NCBI RefSeq assembly: GCF_900182925.1
Contig: NZ_LT900024.1
Coordinates: 1,426,001 to 1,490,000, forward strand
Length of the DNA stretch: 64,000 nt
DNA from: Psychrobacter sp. LV10R520-6
GTDB lineage: Bacteria; Pseudomonadota; Gammaproteobacteria; Pseudomonadales; Moraxellaceae
Direction: 5' to 3'
A program made the translations under genes and the position numbers. Shown piece by piece: positions 48,202 through 56,321 of the stretch (position 1 is the first letter of the stretch; every line of letters begins with the position of its first letter). Below the pieces are notes generated by a model. It worked only from the letters and a program-made list of their open reading frames with translations, was not told where the DNA came from and ran no database searches.

Positions 48202-48321
48202 ACTCTCAACTATCATAATTTTTGGCGTAGGCTGTGGCTTTAGCCCAGCGTTTTTGGCAAATTGTTACGATTGACTGGGCTAAAAGCGCCAGCCTACGAT
48301 AGCCCCTATTAAGTTGAGAGT
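48202..48321. repeat. 120-bp palindromic element, copy 1 (intact)
   Basis: Terminal inverted repeats ACTCTCAACT...AGTTGAGAGT enclose an inner long palindrome in which GTAGGCTG-x-GGCTTTAGCCCAG pairs with its complement near 48270-48297. It codes for nothing. A second, inverted copy lies at 52014-53354, split by an IS110 element. This copy keeps the uninterrupted target CCACAGCCTACGCC (minus strand, 48224-48237). It sits in the 452-base gap between queA and fimV, which otherwise shows no gene. Confidence 0.85.
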
Positions 48322-48361
48322 CGCGTAGTTAATATAAATAGACACTATAAAAGGCCTGCGC

Positions 48362-50230
48362 ATGTCTTGGCATTTACCTCATTGCTTTTATCGCTTGACC
48401 ACCACCCATCGGGCGGTGTCAATGGCGTTATTTTGTTCAGCCAGCTCTGTGGCAATGTCAGTGGTAATGTCATCTGGTGCACAAGCGGCAACTATGGGCA
48501 AGACCATCATAACGTCTGCACAGCACGAGCCTTTAGCGGCTAGCATTATAGTCACTGATATTAAAGCGGCTGATTTTTCAGCCAGTCTGACCAATCCTGT
48601 TGTCTATAAACAGATGGGACTGACGCCGACCGCATCAATGACCGTGCGCTTCAAGCCTATATCGTCTACCGCTGGTCAATTATTTATCAGTACGACCCAG
48701 CCCGTATCTAAGCCGTTTGCTGATGTGGTCTTGGCTATTAATGAGGGAGGACAACGTAAGGTTATCCCTAAGACCTTGCTCATGCCTCTTGATGATAGCC
48801 TGCCGATTAAACCCTCTAATACCGTCATAACGACAGCAAAAAAGCCTAACCTGCCGGTAGTTTCAACAACTAACGCGCAACCGTTAACGGTTAGAAAGGG
48901 CACGCCCCCACCATTACTGTCGTCGCCTCGCATTCAGCCACCCACTCAAGCGTTAAATTTGCCGACAGCGTTAATGCCAATGTCCATGCCGCAGATGGGC
49001 AACCTCGTTAATGCTCCTAATAGTGGCTCAAATGATGGTTCAAAAAACACTATCTTAAATAACAGTAGCATACTAACTGCTGTTACTTCTTCAAATGCCA
49101 GTTTGAGCACAAGCAATAGTGCAAGTCCAGCTAACGCTGAGAGCATAAACGCTGCTAATAGCATGGCTTCTAACAACATAGTTTCTAGTAATCTAGCTAC
49201 TAATAAAACAGCCTCAAACAAGACATTATTGACCAATACAAACACTACAACATCAAATAGTAATACGCCCACTACCGGCATAACAGATAAACAGCTCGAT
49301 ATTTTAAACATACAAGTCACACGGCAAATACAGCCTACCAATGCCCTGAAACCCAAGACCCCGAATCCCAAGACCAGTGTATTGGCTACTCAGCCCGCAG
49401 CTGCGGCATCAACGCCAACTGATAATAAAACAACATCAACTGCTGAGCTTAATACTGATAATTCAAACGTACCGCCCAGTAGTGATACCATTAATACTAA
49501 TAGCATGGCCCAACAAACAGTACCGTCTGAGGTCATCGTTAGCGCTTCAGCTAACATTCCAACTAATAGTATGAGTGGTTCTGCGATAAATTACACCGTA
49601 CAACGTAATGATAATTTATGGGTTATCTCGCAGCAGATCGCGGAGCAGAACAACCTTGACATTCAAACGGTCATGACCCAAATTCAGTCTCAAAATCCTG
49701 ATGCTTTTATTGATCAAGATGCCAATCAGCTAAAAGCAAACACTCGACTGAACCTATCTAATTATGACGTAATTCCATCACAACAAAGCCTGCAAGCGGC
49801 TATTAGCGCTCAAAGACAATATACTCAGCGAGTAAGCAAGCCGGTGATCGAAACAGCCGCTCAGCCAAAGTTAACGCCTAAGACATCATCCGAGACTACT
49901 CAAGCCTCTAATCAGGCTACTACTAAAAGTCCTGAGAAACCGGTAACCACTACCACCCAGACGTTGCCAAAAGCGCGTTTTTCTGTCCTCGCTCCTGCTC
50001 GCGATGGTAACGCTTATGGCGCCCAGACCAAAGCGGCGGCGGCAACGGGTAATGGTCTAAGTACAGATATATTAGCAACCCTCAAATCGTCACGAAAACG
50101 TACAGCGGCACAAGCCAGTCGCTTGTCAAAGACGAATAGTACGCTTGGTAGCTATACTAGAAAATTACAATTACAAAACCAAAAACTTGCTGAGCTTCAG
50201 GCTCGTCTTAAAAAATTACGCAATCAATAA
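48362..50230 (+). CDS. fimV: FimV N-terminal part (periplasmic domain with LysM)
   Basis: The 622-residue protein has a signal sequence (cleavage near SSGAQAA, about residue 42), then the FimV N-domain pattern (QHEPLAASIIVTDIKAADFS, PTASMTVRFKP, FADVVLAINEGG). A long Ser/Thr/Asn-rich linker follows (about 160-410), then a LysM-type segment (INYTVQRNDNLWVISQQIAE, about 415-475) and a C-terminal coiled coil (LQNQKLAELQARLKKLRNQ). FimV organises type IV pilus and polar machinery through peptidoglycan binding. Here the frame stops right after the coiled coil; the membrane helix and cytoplasmic part are encoded by the next gene. Confidence 0.85.
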   Translation: MSWHLPHCFYRLTTTHRAVSMALFCSASSVAMSVVMSSGAQAATMGKTIITSAQHEPLAASIIVTDIKAADFSASLTNPVVYKQMGLTPTASMTVRFKPISSTAGQLFISTTQPVSKPFADVVLAINEGGQRKVIPKTLLMPLDDSLPIKPSNTVITTAKKPNLPVVSTTNAQPLTVRKGTPPPLLSSPRIQPPTQALNLPTALMPMSMPQMGNLVNAPNSGSNDGSKNTILNNSSILTAVTSSNASLSTSNSASPANAESINAANSMASNNIVSSNLATNKTASNKTLLTNTNTTTSNSNTPTTGITDKQLDILNIQVTRQIQPTNALKPKTPNPKTSVLATQPAAAASTPTDNKTTSTAELNTDNSNVPPSSDTINTNSMAQQTVPSEVIVSASANIPTNSMSGSAINYTVQRNDNLWVISQQIAEQNNLDIQTVMTQIQSQNPDAFIDQDANQLKANTRLNLSNYDVIPSQQSLQAAISAQRQYTQRVSKPVIETAAQPKLTPKTSSETTQASNQATTKSPEKPVTTTTQTLPKARFSVLAPARDGNAYGAQTKAAAATGNGLSTDILATLKSSRKRTAAQASRLSKTNSTLGSYTRKLQLQNQKLAELQARLKKLRNQ

Positions 50231-50287
50231 TTGCCTAGCGGATCAACGCAGTGCGCTGCAATGATGATCGTAGGTGTGGGAGTAACT

Positions 50288-51898
50288 ATGGATAATATGC
50301 TATATATCATCGCCGGGCTGGTGCTCATTTTACTGGTAGCCGTACTGGTACTGCGCAAAAATAAAGCGCAAAATCCACCAGAACAGCAGCCTATACAGAC
50401 GGGTAGAAATGCGGCAGCCAATGCGCCAATATCAACACACAACGAGGATCGTCATAGTACCGCTCAGCGCGACCCTAATAGCGTAAATAAGTTTGATAAC
50501 ACTGCTATCGCTCAGCGCTTCATGGATCAACAGCGCTATGATAAAGCCATTGAGACCCTAGATCGTGGTTTAATAGAAAAACCTAACGATAACCAGCTTT
50601 TGCTTAAACTCCTTAGCGTCTATGCAACAACTGATCAACTTGATGATTTTTATATAGTCTATGATGCTATCAAAACGCATAGCGATACAGAGACTATTAA
50701 TCAAGCCGATGAGCTAAAAGCTTTGTTAGTTGGAGAGCAAGATCAAGAAATACTGCCAGTCGTAACAGAAGCTGATAACAATAACGGTAATTTCGACGGT
50801 CTAGATTTTGACTTACCTACTGCACAAACTGTCAGTGAAAAAAGCAATGAAGACCGTGTTTTTGATACGGCTACTGCCGAGACTAGCACCAGTACAGAAA
50901 AGGCTGCGACTACCGAACAATCAGAACCTGTCCTTGATCTAAACGATACCAGTGCTGCTAACAATAACGTGGATGACACTTTTGAGCTTACGCTTGGTGA
51001 CTTAGAGTCTGCCGATGACTTAGAATCCGCTAGTAATTTAGAAGCTGATACAGGTGAGCCCGTTGCCACCAACCTCACACCTGTCGAACAGTTAGATATG
51101 AATGAGGAAGAAAGCTCAGTTACGACTGACGACTATCTTATTACGCCAGCTACAGATGACCCAGCTATCAATGAATCAGCTACAGGTAATCCAGTTGCTA
51201 TTGAAAATACAGAAGATGACGACTTTACTCTGGACTTTGATTTGCCTGAGCAAGCGACTACTCCTACAGACCATACCCCTGTAGACACAGCAGAAGACGA
51301 CAGCAGATTGGAAGAGATAAGCTTAGAAGATGATGATTTTGTCTTAGATTTCGCAGACTTAGCGGCTGATGCTGACCTTGATACTGATACGGTTGCCGGT
51401 AATAATAATGATACTGAAAGCAACGCCGTTGCTGCTGCTCCTGCTACAGAAGACGACTTCACCTTATCCTTAGAGGGTACTGATTCATCAGATGCAGAAA
51501 ACAAATCACAGATTGATACACCTACTACACCGGCAACGTTCGATGACACTACATCCATAGATGATGATTTTGATTTCGACTTTGACCCTACGCCCAGCTC
51601 ACCAACGGCAACGACTCCAGTCGAAGTTGAAGAGAGTATTGTTGGCCTCGAAAGCGATATTGAAAACGGTAATAACAGTGTTGATGCTGAAACGGCAGCA
51701 GACTTTATGTCACGTTTTGCCGCAGACTTTGACTTTGTCAAAACCTTAGATAGTAATCAAGTGACTTTGGATTTGGCCGAACAATACCTAAAACTGGGCG
51801 AATATGATAGTGCCAAACGCTTACTTAATGAAGTCATGGCTCAAGGTAATAGCGAGCAACAACATCAAGCCCAAGCGCTCCTCGATCGAACGGCTTAG
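50288..51898 (+). CDS. FimV C-terminal part (membrane helix, TPR and C-terminal domain)
   Basis: I start at the ATG 50288 (GGGAG seven bases upstream). The protein opens with a membrane helix (MLYIIAGLVLILLVAVLVL), then a cytoplasmic TPR-like region (about 75-150). A long acidic region carries repeats of an Asp-Asp-Phe-x-Leu-x-Phe/Leu type motif (DDFTLDFDL, DDFVLDFADL, DDFTLSLEG, DDFDFDFD). The last 50 residues match the FimV C-terminal domain (LDLAEQYLKLGEYDSAKRLLNEVM). Together with the gene before it, this reconstitutes a normal FimV. The two are 57 bases apart with a separate ribosome site. Confidence 0.85.
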   Translation: MDNMLYIIAGLVLILLVAVLVLRKNKAQNPPEQQPIQTGRNAAANAPISTHNEDRHSTAQRDPNSVNKFDNTAIAQRFMDQQRYDKAIETLDRGLIEKPNDNQLLLKLLSVYATTDQLDDFYIVYDAIKTHSDTETINQADELKALLVGEQDQEILPVVTEADNNNGNFDGLDFDLPTAQTVSEKSNEDRVFDTATAETSTSTEKAATTEQSEPVLDLNDTSAANNNVDDTFELTLGDLESADDLESASNLEADTGEPVATNLTPVEQLDMNEEESSVTTDDYLITPATDDPAINESATGNPVAIENTEDDDFTLDFDLPEQATTPTDHTPVDTAEDDSRLEEISLEDDDFVLDFADLAADADLDTDTVAGNNNDTESNAVAAAPATEDDFTLSLEGTDSSDAENKSQIDTPTTPATFDDTTSIDDDFDFDFDPTPSSPTATTPVEVEESIVGLESDIENGNNSVDAETAADFMSRFAADFDFVKTLDSNQVTLDLAEQYLKLGEYDSAKRLLNEVMAQGNSEQQHQAQALLDRTA

Positions 51899-52160
51899 AA
51901 GGTTTAATTCTAATTAGTATTAGCAAGCATTTTATAATAATAGGATGCTTGTTTCTATTTAGTTCTGAGTCTATTTAGCTGTAAACCTACTTTACTGTTA
52001 GTTATATTACGCGACTCTCAACTTAATATGGGCTATCGTAGGCTGGCGCTTTTAGCCCAGTCAATCGTAACAATTTGCTAAAAACGCTGGGCTAAAGCCA
52101 CAGCCTTGTATCTTGACTAGATGCTAAATTTAATCAAATCTTGATATACTTTATCATCTA

Positions 52161-52305
52161 CTCACGAGCATTGTGAGCGTGACCACAGCCTTAGTGCTTA
52201 GACACTGTAACGTAGATTACGCCCAATGCTCATCCTTTCATCTTCACAATCTGAATGGTATCCAAGTGCCTTAGTATAAGTGACACTGAATGAACAAGGG
52301 AAGAT
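52161..52305 (+). ncRNA. Bridge RNA of the IS110 element
   Basis: Two guide loops are readable. The target loop is closed by GAGCATTG (52166-52173) pairing with CAATGCTC (52224-52231). Inside are CCACAGCCT (52183-52191), identical to the left target 52098-52106, a hairpin AGTG-N6-CACT (52193-52206), and CGTAG (52211-52215), complementary to CTACG at 53327-53331. The donor loop is closed by ATCTTC/GAAGAT (52240-52245, 52300-52305). Inside are ATGGTATC (52255-52262), identical to the right end 53320-53327, a hairpin AGTG/CACT (52265-52287), and ACAAG (52294-52298), complementary to CTTGT at 52105-52109. Both right guides end in AG, matching a CT core. The RNA ends next to the transposase start, as in IS621. 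Confidence 0.85.
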
Positions 52306-52311
52306 AATAAG

Positions 52312-53304
52312 ATGACACAGTATATTGGAATAGACATCAGCAAAGCCAAACTTGATCTTGCTTGGCTTAAAGATATCGAAAAACCTAAAGTTAAAACCAA
52401 AGTCTTTAAGAACGACAGTACCGACTTCTTAAAGTTGATTGACTGGCTCAAATCCAACGTGACTGAAGATTTGAGCGACATTCATATCATCTTAGAGGCC
52501 ACTGGCGTCTATCATGAGAACATCGCCTACTACCTGTATGACCAAGGGCTATCCGTTAGTATCGTTAATCCTGCCTTTGTCAGAAGCTATGCGGATAGCT
52601 TAGGCTCTCGTCATAAAACAGACAAACAAGACAGTATTCTACTAGCGCGTTACGCCCATAGTGCCAAACCTAATCTATGGACACCGCCGCCGGCTGAAGC
52701 CCGTCATTTAAAGTCCCTGCTATCTCGCCTAGATGCTTTGCAACAAGACCTAATGCGTGAGCAGAACCGTCAAGAGAAAGCGGATGCCACGGATACTGCT
52801 GTTATCGTTAAAACCTCTATTGAACAGATGATTAGTGCCCTAAAAGAGGCTATAGCTAATCTCAACGATGACATTGATACTCATGTAGAGGATCATCCTA
52901 ACCTTAAACAAGACCAAGTACTGCTTCAGACAATTAAAGGCGTTGGTCCTGCCACCTCAAGACAGATGCTGTCCTTAATGCACAATAAAAGCTTTACTAA
53001 AGCCTCGCAAGCGGCAGCATTCTTAGGACTGATACCCAAGCAAGTGCAGTCCGGTCAGTTTAGAGGTAAAACCCGCTTGGCTAAAAATGGTTCTAGTGCT
53101 ATTAGAGCTAAGTTGTACATGGCAGCAGTAGTCTCAACCAGATGGAATCCTGATATAAAAGCTCAATATGAGCGCCTCTTAGCTAATGGTAAGTGTAAGA
53201 TGCAAGCCATTTGTGCTGCCATGCGAAAACTTGTCCATATCTGCTTTGGTGTGTTAAAACACCAGATGCCTTATCAGCCTCAAATAGCCAAAACTGCTGC
53301 TTGA
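52312..53304 (+). CDS. IS110-family transposase (DEDD recombinase)
   Basis: The 330-residue recombinase has a RuvC-like N-domain: Asp in YIGIDISKAKLDLAW (residue 6), Glu in IHIILEATGVYHENIA (about 60), and Asp residues in HKTDKQDSILLARYA (about 105). It also has a C-terminal Transposase_20 domain (LLQTIKGVGPATSRQML, AAAFLGLIPKQVQSG). The catalytic Ser should be in NGSSAIRAKLYMAA (about residue 262). The gene is intact. IS110 recombinases act with a bridge RNA that specifies target and donor DNA. GGGAAG lies 10 bases upstream of the ATG, overlapping the donor-loop stem. Confidence 0.93.
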   Translation: MTQYIGIDISKAKLDLAWLKDIEKPKVKTKVFKNDSTDFLKLIDWLKSNVTEDLSDIHIILEATGVYHENIAYYLYDQGLSVSIVNPAFVRSYADSLGSRHKTDKQDSILLARYAHSAKPNLWTPPPAEARHLKSLLSRLDALQQDLMREQNRQEKADATDTAVIVKTSIEQMISALKEAIANLNDDIDTHVEDHPNLKQDQVLLQTIKGVGPATSRQMLSLMHNKSFTKASQAAAFLGLIPKQVQSGQFRGKTRLAKNGSSAIRAKLYMAAVVSTRWNPDIKAQYERLLANGKCKMQAICAAMRKLVHICFGVLKHQMPYQPQIAKTAA

Positions 53305-53421
53305 TTATGATTTGGCAAGATGGTATCTACGCCAAAATTATGATAGTTGAGAGTGGGGTTTATATTATATATTTCTATTAGCTGCTCTACTTCTTCTACT
53401 TTTCTTTACTGCGTTTATACT

Positions 53422-54528
53422 ATGTCCTTATCTTCTATAGCAACGACTGTCCCCAACCCTAACTCTCTTCAGCTTATTTATGCTGGCGGTACCTTTGGGA
53501 GCTATGGACGGCCTTTAGCACCGCTATCAGCAGCAGTGTTTTTACCAACATTACAACAACTGCTTACTGAGCACAACGATAGCGCAGGACTACCTGACAT
53601 CTCGTGGCTGGATAATACGCTGATCAAAGACAGCAGCCAGCTAACCCCTAATGATTTTATGCACTTTTATAGCCTACTATTAGAGTCCTATGCCCAGGGG
53701 CATCGGCGTTTTGTGTTAATAACGGGAACGGATACCTTAAGTTATTTAGGAGCCTTTCTAGCTGAAGCTTTTGCAGGTAGTGATCTTTGCCTAGTCGTTA
53801 CTGGCAGTATGCGTCCGCTATTAGACAGTGAAGTGCTACAGAAATATAGCGTTGATACCAATAGTGACGCTTGGGGTAATCTCAACGATTCGCTGAAGTT
53901 AGCAGCTGGTGGTGCATCAGGCGTTAAGATTTGCTTTGGCGGTGAATCGTGGCCGGCGCAAACGGTACAAAAAATACACAGTCATGATTTTATGGCGTTT
54001 ACTGGTCATTCGCGCGCCGCTTATCCCGCTAACAGTTATGTCAAAGCGCTACCAGATACACGTCGGCAGCACTGGATTGACGATCAAAATGCCATCTTAG
54101 ATAGCATGCGAGCACGTACCGAGCAGGCTCGAATTCACGCGCTATATTGTCTACCGAATGATCCTGAAGTGTTGAGCAATCAGTTACAGGGGTTATTATC
54201 GCAACCGCCATGCGGAATTATATTATTGGGATTTGGTGCAGGCAATGTCCCTTACTCAACAGCGCTAGCGGAAGCGCTACAGCTCGCTTATGAACAGGGT
54301 CACATGGTGATATGTGCCAGCCAATGTCCGTTTGGCGGGGTCAGTGACAGTTATGCTGCGGGCAGTTGGCAATACGATTATCATGTTATCGCTGGTGGCC
54401 GCTTAACTATTCCGGCCATCTATGCTCGCCTGCTATGGTCGTTGCTACGTTATGACACGCCTGCTCGGCGGCGGCAGCGCTGGACGCATAGCGTCAATCA
54501 GACTGGCATAACTGTCAAAAAACGTTGA
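53422..54528 (+). CDS. ansA: Type I (cytoplasmic-type) L-asparaginase
   Basis: The enzyme hydrolyses asparagine to aspartate. I start at the ATG 53422 (MSLSSIATT); an upstream TTG frame would begin inside the palindromic element. The 368-residue protein has the first catalytic Thr in LIYAGGTFGSYGRPLAP, the second in LITGTDTLSYLGAFLAEAF, and LVVTGSMRPL, followed by a C-terminal domain with GIILLGFGAGNVP. No signal peptide is seen, in keeping with the type I group. The IS110 insertion and palindrome lie directly upstream and may have altered its promoter. Confidence 0.85.
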   Translation: MSLSSIATTVPNPNSLQLIYAGGTFGSYGRPLAPLSAAVFLPTLQQLLTEHNDSAGLPDISWLDNTLIKDSSQLTPNDFMHFYSLLLESYAQGHRRFVLITGTDTLSYLGAFLAEAFAGSDLCLVVTGSMRPLLDSEVLQKYSVDTNSDAWGNLNDSLKLAAGGASGVKICFGGESWPAQTVQKIHSHDFMAFTGHSRAAYPANSYVKALPDTRRQHWIDDQNAILDSMRARTEQARIHALYCLPNDPEVLSNQLQGLLSQPPCGIILLGFGAGNVPYSTALAEALQLAYEQGHMVICASQCPFGGVSDSYAAGSWQYDYHVIAGGRLTIPAIYARLLWSLLRYDTPARRRQRWTHSVNQTGITVKKR

Positions 54529-54697
54529 ACACGAACGACAAACGTTGATAAAAGCAAACCTTGATAAAAATAGCTCTTGATAAAAACAACTCCTACTATT
54601 ATTACCAAGTCTCATGACTAAGCATTATAAGCAGCCCTCATAAGCAATCATGATGACTGGCTATTATGACAAATCTTATGTATTGTGACGACTACTT

Positions 54698-55594
54698 ATG
54701 CCTGACTCTATTATAAACCCTAAAAATACAGTGCCTGAATATAAAATGCCCGAACTTACCACCCATGAATCTACCGTGTCTCAAGACAGTCCAACTTACA
54801 CCTTAGCGATTGGCATTGAGTTTTTGGGCACCCATTACCACGGCTGGCAACGACAAAAAGAAGTGCTGGGGGTACAACAAGCGCTAGAAACCGCTATCAG
54901 TAAGGTTGCTAACGAGCCGGTAGAAGTGATTGCCGCGGGGCGTACCGATGCTAGCGTCCATGCCAGCAATATGATTGCGCACTTTGTCACTCGTGCTTAT
55001 CGACCGAATAATAACTGGCTACGCGGCGTTAATAGCCTGCTACCTGATGATATTGCTCTGCGCTGGATTCAACCGATGCCCGCCGACTTCCATGCCCGCT
55101 TTGGGGCTATTGCCCGTCGTTATCGTTATATTACCCTCAACCAAGCCCAGCGCCCCGCCATACTCAATCATCAAGTTACCCATATACGTGAGCCTCTTGA
55201 CTTGGTAGCGATGCAGCGTGCCGCTGCTGATATTACCGGCACGCATGATTTTAGCAGCTATCGCGCCGCTGCTTGTCAATCAAATCAGCCAGTGCGCACA
55301 GTGAGCCATGCCAAGCTCTTTACCCATGGGCAGTTTATCGTCTTCGATATTCAAGCGGATGGCTTTTTGCATCATATGGTGCGCAACTTGATGGGCACCC
55401 TCTATGCCATTGGCAAGCATAATTTACAACCTGCAGACTTTCTGAATATTTTGGCAAAAAAAGACCGCACCATCGCCCCACCTACCGCATCGGGTGATGG
55501 CTTATATTTTATTAATGCCTATTATCCAGAAAACTATCAACAACTATTACCTAAAACCCCGCTAACGCCTATCTGGCTTAACTTACCTGACTGA
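54698..55594 (+). CDS. truA: tRNA pseudouridine(38-40) synthase
   Basis: TruA converts U38-40 in the anticodon arm. The 298-residue protein has an N-terminal extension of about 30 residues, then the family start LAIGIEFLGTHYHGWQRQ, the catalytic Asp in AAGRTDASVHASN (about residue 88), FHARFGAIARRYRYI, GTHDFSSYRAAAC, and the C-terminal DGFLHHMVRNLMGTL. It is commonly near leucine and fimV genes in gammaproteobacteria, and here lies between fimV/ansA and the leu cluster, so the order is partly ancestral. Confidence 0.95.
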   Translation: MPDSIINPKNTVPEYKMPELTTHESTVSQDSPTYTLAIGIEFLGTHYHGWQRQKEVLGVQQALETAISKVANEPVEVIAAGRTDASVHASNMIAHFVTRAYRPNNNWLRGVNSLLPDDIALRWIQPMPADFHARFGAIARRYRYITLNQAQRPAILNHQVTHIREPLDLVAMQRAAADITGTHDFSSYRAAACQSNQPVRTVSHAKLFTHGQFIVFDIQADGFLHHMVRNLMGTLYAIGKHNLQPADFLNILAKKDRTIAPPTASGDGLYFINAYYPENYQQLLPKTPLTPIWLNLPD

Positions 55595-55655
55595 CACAGC
55601 ACTCAACTGATATACATAACACTTACAAGCTGTCAAGTAACCATCGGATATTTTG

Positions 55656-55684
55656 TTGCTTTAACCTGCCAATTTACGTATAAT
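55656..55684 (+). promoter_or_regulatory. Sigma-70 promoter of infA
   Basis: TTGCTT (55656-55661) and a perfect TATAAT (55679-55684) are separated by 17 bases. They lie 33 bases before the infA start codon. Confidence 0.65.
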
Positions 55685-55717
55685 ATGGGCTTGTTTTTCT
55701 ACTGATTGATATGAATT

Positions 55718-55939
55718 ATGGCCAAAGACGACATTATTGAATTTGAAGGCGAAGTCATTGACACCCTTCCAAACACGCTATTTAAAGTTCGTTTAGAAAA
55801 CGGACACGAAATCATTGCGCACATCTCAGGAAAAATGCGTAAGCATTATATCCGCATTTTGACCGGTGATAAGGTTAAAGTTGAGATGACGCCTTACGAC
55901 TTATCTAAAGGTCGTATTACTTACCGTGGCAAAAACTAA
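55718..55939 (+). CDS. infA: Translation initiation factor IF-1
   Basis: The 73-residue single OB-fold protein is of standard IF-1 length and sequence pattern ([45 protein letters not shown]). It occupies the ribosomal A site during initiation, together with IF-2 and IF-3. It has its own promoter and stands alone, as is usual for infA in gammaproteobacteria. Confidence 0.97.
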   Translation: MAKDDIIEFEGEVIDTLPNTLFKVRLENGHEIIAHISGKMRKHYIRILTGDKVKVEMTPYDLSKGRITYRGKN

Positions 55940-56269
55940 TTTGTTGCCTGTAAACCAGTCTTTATAAGACTAAAGTATGGGTATCATTATTTATTAACGG
56001 TTCTGATTAACCGGCTGGTACTGATATCTGGGCGGTCTAACTGACAATAACAACGACACTGATAACCCGCTCATGATTGGCTATTAATAGCAGTGTTCCC
56101 TTTATTCACTATAACGATTTAAGTGAGTATTGAACGCGTCACAATAGCTAAATATATTATAGTTGGATATATTGAATATCTACTGGTAAGAGTCTGCTTA
56201 ATAACTGATGTTATATTTGCACCAAATGATCATAGTTTTACCGCTTATACTTTATCTTCGTTCATAAAA
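55940..56269 (+). other. Intergenic region, no gene supported
   Basis: About 330 bases lie between infA and the shared terminator. A 62-codon frame (56123-56311) has no ribosome site and runs through the terminator hairpin, so I leave it out. Confidence 0.5.
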
Positions 56270-56294
56270 AATACCGCTAATTATAAGCGGTATT
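56270..56294. terminator. Bidirectional terminator between infA and the L,D-transpeptidase gene
   Basis: AATACCGCT and AGCGGTATT form a 9-bp stem with a 7-base loop. T-runs follow on both strands, so it can serve infA and the convergent gene at 56322. Confidence 0.8.
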
Positions 56295-56321
56295 TTTGTG
56301 TTTGGTGTTAAGTATTAGACG

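Larger units (their letters stand above)
52107..53328 (+). mobile_element. IS110-family insertion sequence, complete (about 1222 bp)
   Basis: Boundaries come from the split palindrome: CAGCCT at 52101-52106 should be followed by ACGCC, which is found at 53329. The dinucleotide CT occurs at both junctions (52105-52106 and 53327-53328), as expected for the recombination core. There are no terminal inverted repeats and no target duplication beyond the core, as is usual for IS110. It carries one transposase gene and a 205-base non-coding left end that holds the bridge RNA. Confidence 0.9.
52014..53354. repeat. 120-bp palindromic element, copy 2, inverted and split by IS110
   Basis: The left part is 52014-52106 and the right part 53329-53354. 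Joining them at the CT core restores a copy nearly identical to the complement of 48202-48321, with terminal repeats ACTCTCAACT (52014-52023) and AGTTGAGAGT (53345-53354). Similarity continues a few bases past both ends (CGCGTA, CCCC), so the true unit may be slightly longer. Confidence 0.85.

Noticed and set aside
48202-48321. Simple rho-independent terminator after queA
   Set aside because: The structure has terminal inverted repeats and a second inverted copy, so it is a repeat element, although it might also terminate transcription.
50231-50287. Earlier start for the FimV C-terminal gene
   Set aside because: Non-ATG start without a ribosome site; ATG 50288 with GGGAG leads directly into the membrane helix.
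53347-53421. TTG start adding 25 residues to the asparaginase
   Set aside because: It begins inside the palindromic element, encodes a non-conserved stretch and has no ribosome site; the ATG at 53422 fits the family.
56123-56311. A 62-codon frame downstream of infA
   Set aside because: It reads through a bidirectional terminator and has no ribosome site.
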